Source: Lonsdalea quercina subsp. quercina (GTDB lineage Bacteria; Pseudomonadota; Gammaproteobacteria; Enterobacterales; Enterobacteriaceae). From it: a stretch of DNA of 6,956 bases. Positions within the stretch are counted from its first letter, which is position 1. Each line of letters opens with the position of its first letter. Positions 4,860 to 6,956 of the stretch are shown in pieces. The stretch lies in contig NZ_JIBO01000020.1 in the NCBI RefSeq assembly GCF_000688655.1, positions 68,063-75,018 on the forward strand, read 5' to 3'. A program made the translations under genes and the position numbers. Below the pieces are notes generated by a model. That model saw only the letters and a program-made list of their open reading frames with translations. It ran no database searches and was not told the DNA's origin.

Positions 4860-6410
4860 GAAACCAAAGACCTGATCGTGATCGGCGGGGGAATCAACGG
4901 CGCGGGTATCGCTGCGGATGCGGCGGGCCGAGGCCTGTCAGTGCTGTTGTTGGAAGCGCAGGATCTGGCTTGCGCCACCTCTTCCGCCAGCTCCAAGCTG
5001 ATTCATGGCGGCCTGCGCTATCTGGAACACTACGAATTCCGGCTGGTTGGCGAGGCCCTATCCGAACGCGAAGTCCTGTTGAAAATGGCGCCGCACATCA
5101 TATCGCCGTTGCGCTTTCGCCTGCCCCATGAACCTCATCTGCGTCCGGCATGGATGATCCGCGCAGGGCTGTTTATGTACGACCATCTGGGCAAACGCGT
5201 CAGCCTCCCGGCCAGCTGCGGTCTGCGTTTTGGACCCGAGTCGGCGCTGAAACCGGAGATGACGCGCGGTTTCGAATATTCCGATTGCTGGGTCGACGAC
5301 GCCCGCTTGGTGGTGCTGAATGCACAAGAGGTAGAGCGCCGCGGCGGCAAGGTACGTACCCGCACCAAAGTCACGCGTGCGCGCCGTATCGGCGGTCTGT
5401 GGCACGTCGAGGCGGAAGATGCGCTGACCGGCGAGACGCACAGCTGGCAGGCTAAAGGGCTGGTGAACGCAGCGGGACCGTGGGTGCGAAGTTTCTTCGA
5501 TGACGGGCTGGCGCTGCCTTCGCCCTACGGTATCCGGCTGATCAAAGGCAGCCATATCGTGGTGCCGAAAGTTCATAACGAACCGCAGGCCTACATTCTG
5601 CAAAATCAGGATCACCGCATCGTCTTCGTCATTCCCTGGATGGATGAGTTCTCCATCATCGGCACCACCGATATGGAGTACCACGGCGATCCGCGTCATG
5701 TCAGCATCAATGACGACGAAGTCGATTATCTGCTGGACATCTACAATCGCTATTTCAAGAAACCGCTGAACCGCGGTGACATCGTCTGGAGCTATTCCGG
5801 GGTAAGACCGCTCTGTGACGACGAGTCCGATTCGCCGCAGGCTATCACCCGCGATTACACGCTGGCGATCGACGACGATCAGGGGCGCGCCCCGCTGTTA
5901 TCCGTCTTCGGCGGCAAGCTCACCACGTACCGTAAACTGGCGGAACATGCGCTGGACAAGCTGGCGAAATACTACCCGCAGGCCGGCAAATCCTGGACGC
6001 AGCAGGCGACGCTGCCGGGCGGCGACATTCATGGCTCCCGCGACGAATACGCATCCCGCCTGCGTCAGCGTTATAACCTGCCGGAGTCTTTAGCCCGACG
6101 TTACAGCCGCACTTACGGCAGCCAGACCGAACGGCTTCTGGGCGATGCGCACAGCGTCGGCGAACTGGGCGAACACTTCGGGCATATGCTCTATGAGGCC
6201 GAACTGCGCTATCTGGTCGAACATGAGTGGGTCGTCTCTGTGGAAGATGCGCTGTGGCGCAGAACCAAGCTCGGTATGTGGCTGGACGAAAATCAGCAGC
6301 AGCGCGTCAGCGCCTGGCTGGAGCACTACCGGCGCCAGCGGGCGCAGCAATACGTGGAAGACGCGGTTCCATCCCGGCATGCCGGGACGGCGGGACCACA
6401 GAACCATTAA
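4857..6410 (+). CDS. glpD: GlpD, aerobic sn-glycerol-3-phosphate dehydrogenase (FAD)
   Basis: A peripheral inner-membrane flavoenzyme that oxidises sn-glycerol-3-phosphate to dihydroxyacetone phosphate and passes electrons to ubiquinone. The product is 517 residues against 501 in E. coli. The N-terminal FAD domain opens with the Rossmann motif VIGGGINGAGIAAD (8-21) and E33-A-Q-D. TSSASSKLIHGGLRYLEHYE (41-60) carries H50 and R54, and SGVRPLCDDESD carries R317. FGGKLTTYRKLAEHAL carries K354. These match the E. coli substrate-site numbering exactly. The C-terminal helical cap (about 385-495) includes EAELRYLVEHEWV and EDALWRRTKLGMWL. The last 16 or so residues, after WLEHYRRQR, exceed the E. coli end and include a stretch encoded by a perfect palindrome. 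Start is GTG with a strong ribosome site. It is expected to be repressed by GlpR and activated by CRP. It converges on asd. Confidence 0.98.
   Translation: METKDLIVIGGGINGAGIAADAAGRGLSVLLLEAQDLACATSSASSKLIHGGLRYLEHYEFRLVGEALSEREVLLKMAPHIISPLRFRLPHEPHLRPAWMIRAGLFMYDHLGKRVSLPASCGLRFGPESALKPEMTRGFEYSDCWVDDARLVVLNAQEVERRGGKVRTRTKVTRARRIGGLWHVEAEDALTGETHSWQAKGLVNAAGPWVRSFFDDGLALPSPYGIRLIKGSHIVVPKVHNEPQAYILQNQDHRIVFVIPWMDEFSIIGTTDMEYHGDPRHVSINDDEVDYLLDIYNRYFKKPLNRGDIVWSYSGVRPLCDDESDSPQAITRDYTLAIDDDQGRAPLLSVFGGKLTTYRKLAEHALDKLAKYYPQAGKSWTQQATLPGGDIHGSRDEYASRLRQRYNLPESLARRYSRTYGSQTERLLGDAHSVGELGEHFGHMLYEAELRYLVEHEWVVSVEDALWRRTKLGMWLDENQQQRVSAWLEHYRRQRAQQYVEDAVPSRHAGTAGPQNH
6372..6387. repeat. 16-bp perfect palindrome inside the glpD 3' end
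   Basis: TCCCGGCATGCCGGGA is its own reverse complement and encodes S506-G510 of the GlpD tail extension. In RNA it would form a six-pair stem with a CAUG loop, 21 bases before the stop codon. It may be an inserted repeat that lengthened the protein, or a transcript 3'-end structure. Confidence 0.7.
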
Positions 6411-6456
6411 CCCCTATCTACGACCGTGCCTCCTGCGAGAACGCGAGTACGGTAAC

Positions 6457-6490
6457 GAAAACCGACAGGAAGTAGGAAAACGGCAGGAAG
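6457..6490. repeat. Short purine-rich direct repeat after glpD
   Basis: GAAAACCGACAGGAAG (6457-6472) recurs as GAAAACGGCAGGAAG (6476-6490) with one substitution and one missing base, followed by a partial GAAAA (6491-6495). It lies in the convergent glpD-asd gap. Read from asd it is a pyrimidine-rich tract just after the terminator. Confidence 0.5.
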
Positions 6491-6494
6491 GAAA

Positions 6495-6522
6495 ATCGCC
6501 CCAACTGCGCAGCTGGGGCGAT
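6495..6522 (-). terminator. Rho-independent terminator of asd
   Basis: A perfect 9-bp stem (ATCGCCCCA at 6495-6503 with TGGGGCGAT at 6514-6522) encloses a 10-base region that can itself pair (CTGC/GCAG). It begins five bases after the asd stop. On the minus strand the stem runs into TTTTCCTTCC. On the plus strand only TCATTTA follows, so it would stop glpD transcripts less well. Confidence 0.8.
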
Positions 6523-6527
6523 ATCAT

Positions 6528-6956
6528 TTAGAGCAGGATACGCAGCATACGACGCAGCGGTTCCGCCGCGCCCCACAACAGCTGATCGCCGACGGTGAAG
6601 GCGGACAGATATTCCGGGCCCATATTCAGCTTGCGCAGACGGCCCACCGGCGTAGACAGCGTACCAGTCACGGCCGCAGGCGTCAGTTCACGCATGCTGA
6701 GCTCGCGATCGTTCGGCACGACTTTCACCCAGTCATTGTGGCTGGCCAGCAGCTGTTCAATTTCCGGCACCGACACGTCTTTCTTCAGTTTGATGGTGAA
6801 TGCCTGGCTGTGGCAGCGCAACGCGCCGACGCGCACGCACAGACCGTCGACCGGGATCACATCGCGGGTCGCCAGAATCTTGTTGGTTTCCGCCTGTCCT
6901 TTCCACTCTTCGCGGCTCTGGCCGTTATCCAGCTGTTTGTCGATCCACGGGATCAG
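6528..6956 (-). CDS. asd: Asd, aspartate-semialdehyde dehydrogenase, C-terminal 142 residues
   Basis: Cytoplasmic NADPH-dependent enzyme converting L-aspartyl-4-phosphate to L-aspartate-4-semialdehyde, feeding lysine/diaminopimelate, threonine and methionine synthesis. The 5' part lies outside the window, and about 142 of an expected 367 residues are visible. The segment aligns throughout with the E. coli C-terminus: [40 protein letters not shown] with the substrate-binding Arg and catalytic His (R267 and H274 in E. coli numbering), [20 protein letters not shown], and [20 protein letters not shown] near the end. The nucleophile Cys (E. coli C135) is off the window. Stop is TAA, followed at once by an intrinsic terminator, so no glgB is co-transcribed downstream as it is in E. 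coli. Confidence 0.98.
   Translation of the reverse strand: MIPWIDKQLDNGQSREEWKGQAETNKILATRDVIPVDGLCVRVGALRCHSQAFTIKLKKDVSVPEIEQLLASHNDWVKVVPNDRELSMRELTPAAVTGTLSTPVGRLRKLNMGPEYLSAFTVGDQLLWGAAEPLRRMLRILL

Noticed and set aside
5571..5583. GTTC-ATAAC-GAAC dyad in glpD as an internal GlpR operator
   Set aside because: The half-site spacing is one base shorter than the operator consensus, and its distance from the start does not match the internal operators known in E. coli glpD.
5058..5699. 213-codon minus-strand frame antisense to glpD
   Set aside because: Mirror of the highly conserved glpD coding sequence; no independent start signals or recognisable family.

Overview
The window is chromosomal DNA of an enterobacterium (order Enterobacterales). 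It carries the classical glp cluster with proteins close to their E. coli counterparts, and key residue numbers in GlpG (S201/H254) and GlpD (H50/R54/R317/K354) coincide exactly. The GC-rich third positions and moderate divergence suggest a non-Escherichia lineage such as the Pectobacteriaceae, a Sodalis relative or the Hafniaceae. I cannot resolve the genus from sequence alone.

Layout, left to right. Positions 1-1977 (minus strand) hold a long uninterrupted frame recognisable end to end as MalQ (GH77 4-alpha-glucanotransferase), whose last ~35 residues lie outside the window. It is not a normal MalQ. The nucleophile Asp, the acid/base Glu and several other signature residues are replaced, although the frame is intact. 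No malP precedes it. Positions 1978-2619 are a 642-base stretch without a convincing gene; it holds a long imperfect inverted repeat, possible gene debris and weak regulatory candidates. Positions 2620-4628 (minus strand) hold glpE-glpG-glpR in the E. coli order: a rhodanese, a rhomboid protease and the DeoR-family repressor of glycerol-3-phosphate metabolism. Positions 4629-4856 are the divergent control region, with a candidate CRP site, a sigma-70 promoter and two tandem GlpR operator-like sequences upstream of glpD. Positions 4857-6410 (plus strand) hold glpD, the aerobic glycerol-3-phosphate dehydrogenase, which starts at GTG and has a short C-terminal extension built on a 16-bp palindrome. 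After a 117-base convergent gap with a good intrinsic terminator for asd, positions 6528-6956 (minus strand) hold the last 142 codons of asd (aspartate-semialdehyde dehydrogenase).

How it works together: GlpR, made from the glpEGR unit, would repress the divergent glpD at the paired operators until glycerol-3-phosphate relieves it, with CRP-cAMP activating glpD. In E. coli the glycogen operon glgBXCAP lies between asd and glpD, and rtc, malT and malP lie between glpR and malQ. Both sets are missing from these positions here. The local removal of glycogen and maltodextrin partner genes, together with the active-site erosion of the remaining MalQ, points to remodelled or abandoned alpha-glucan metabolism and is the most notable feature of the window.
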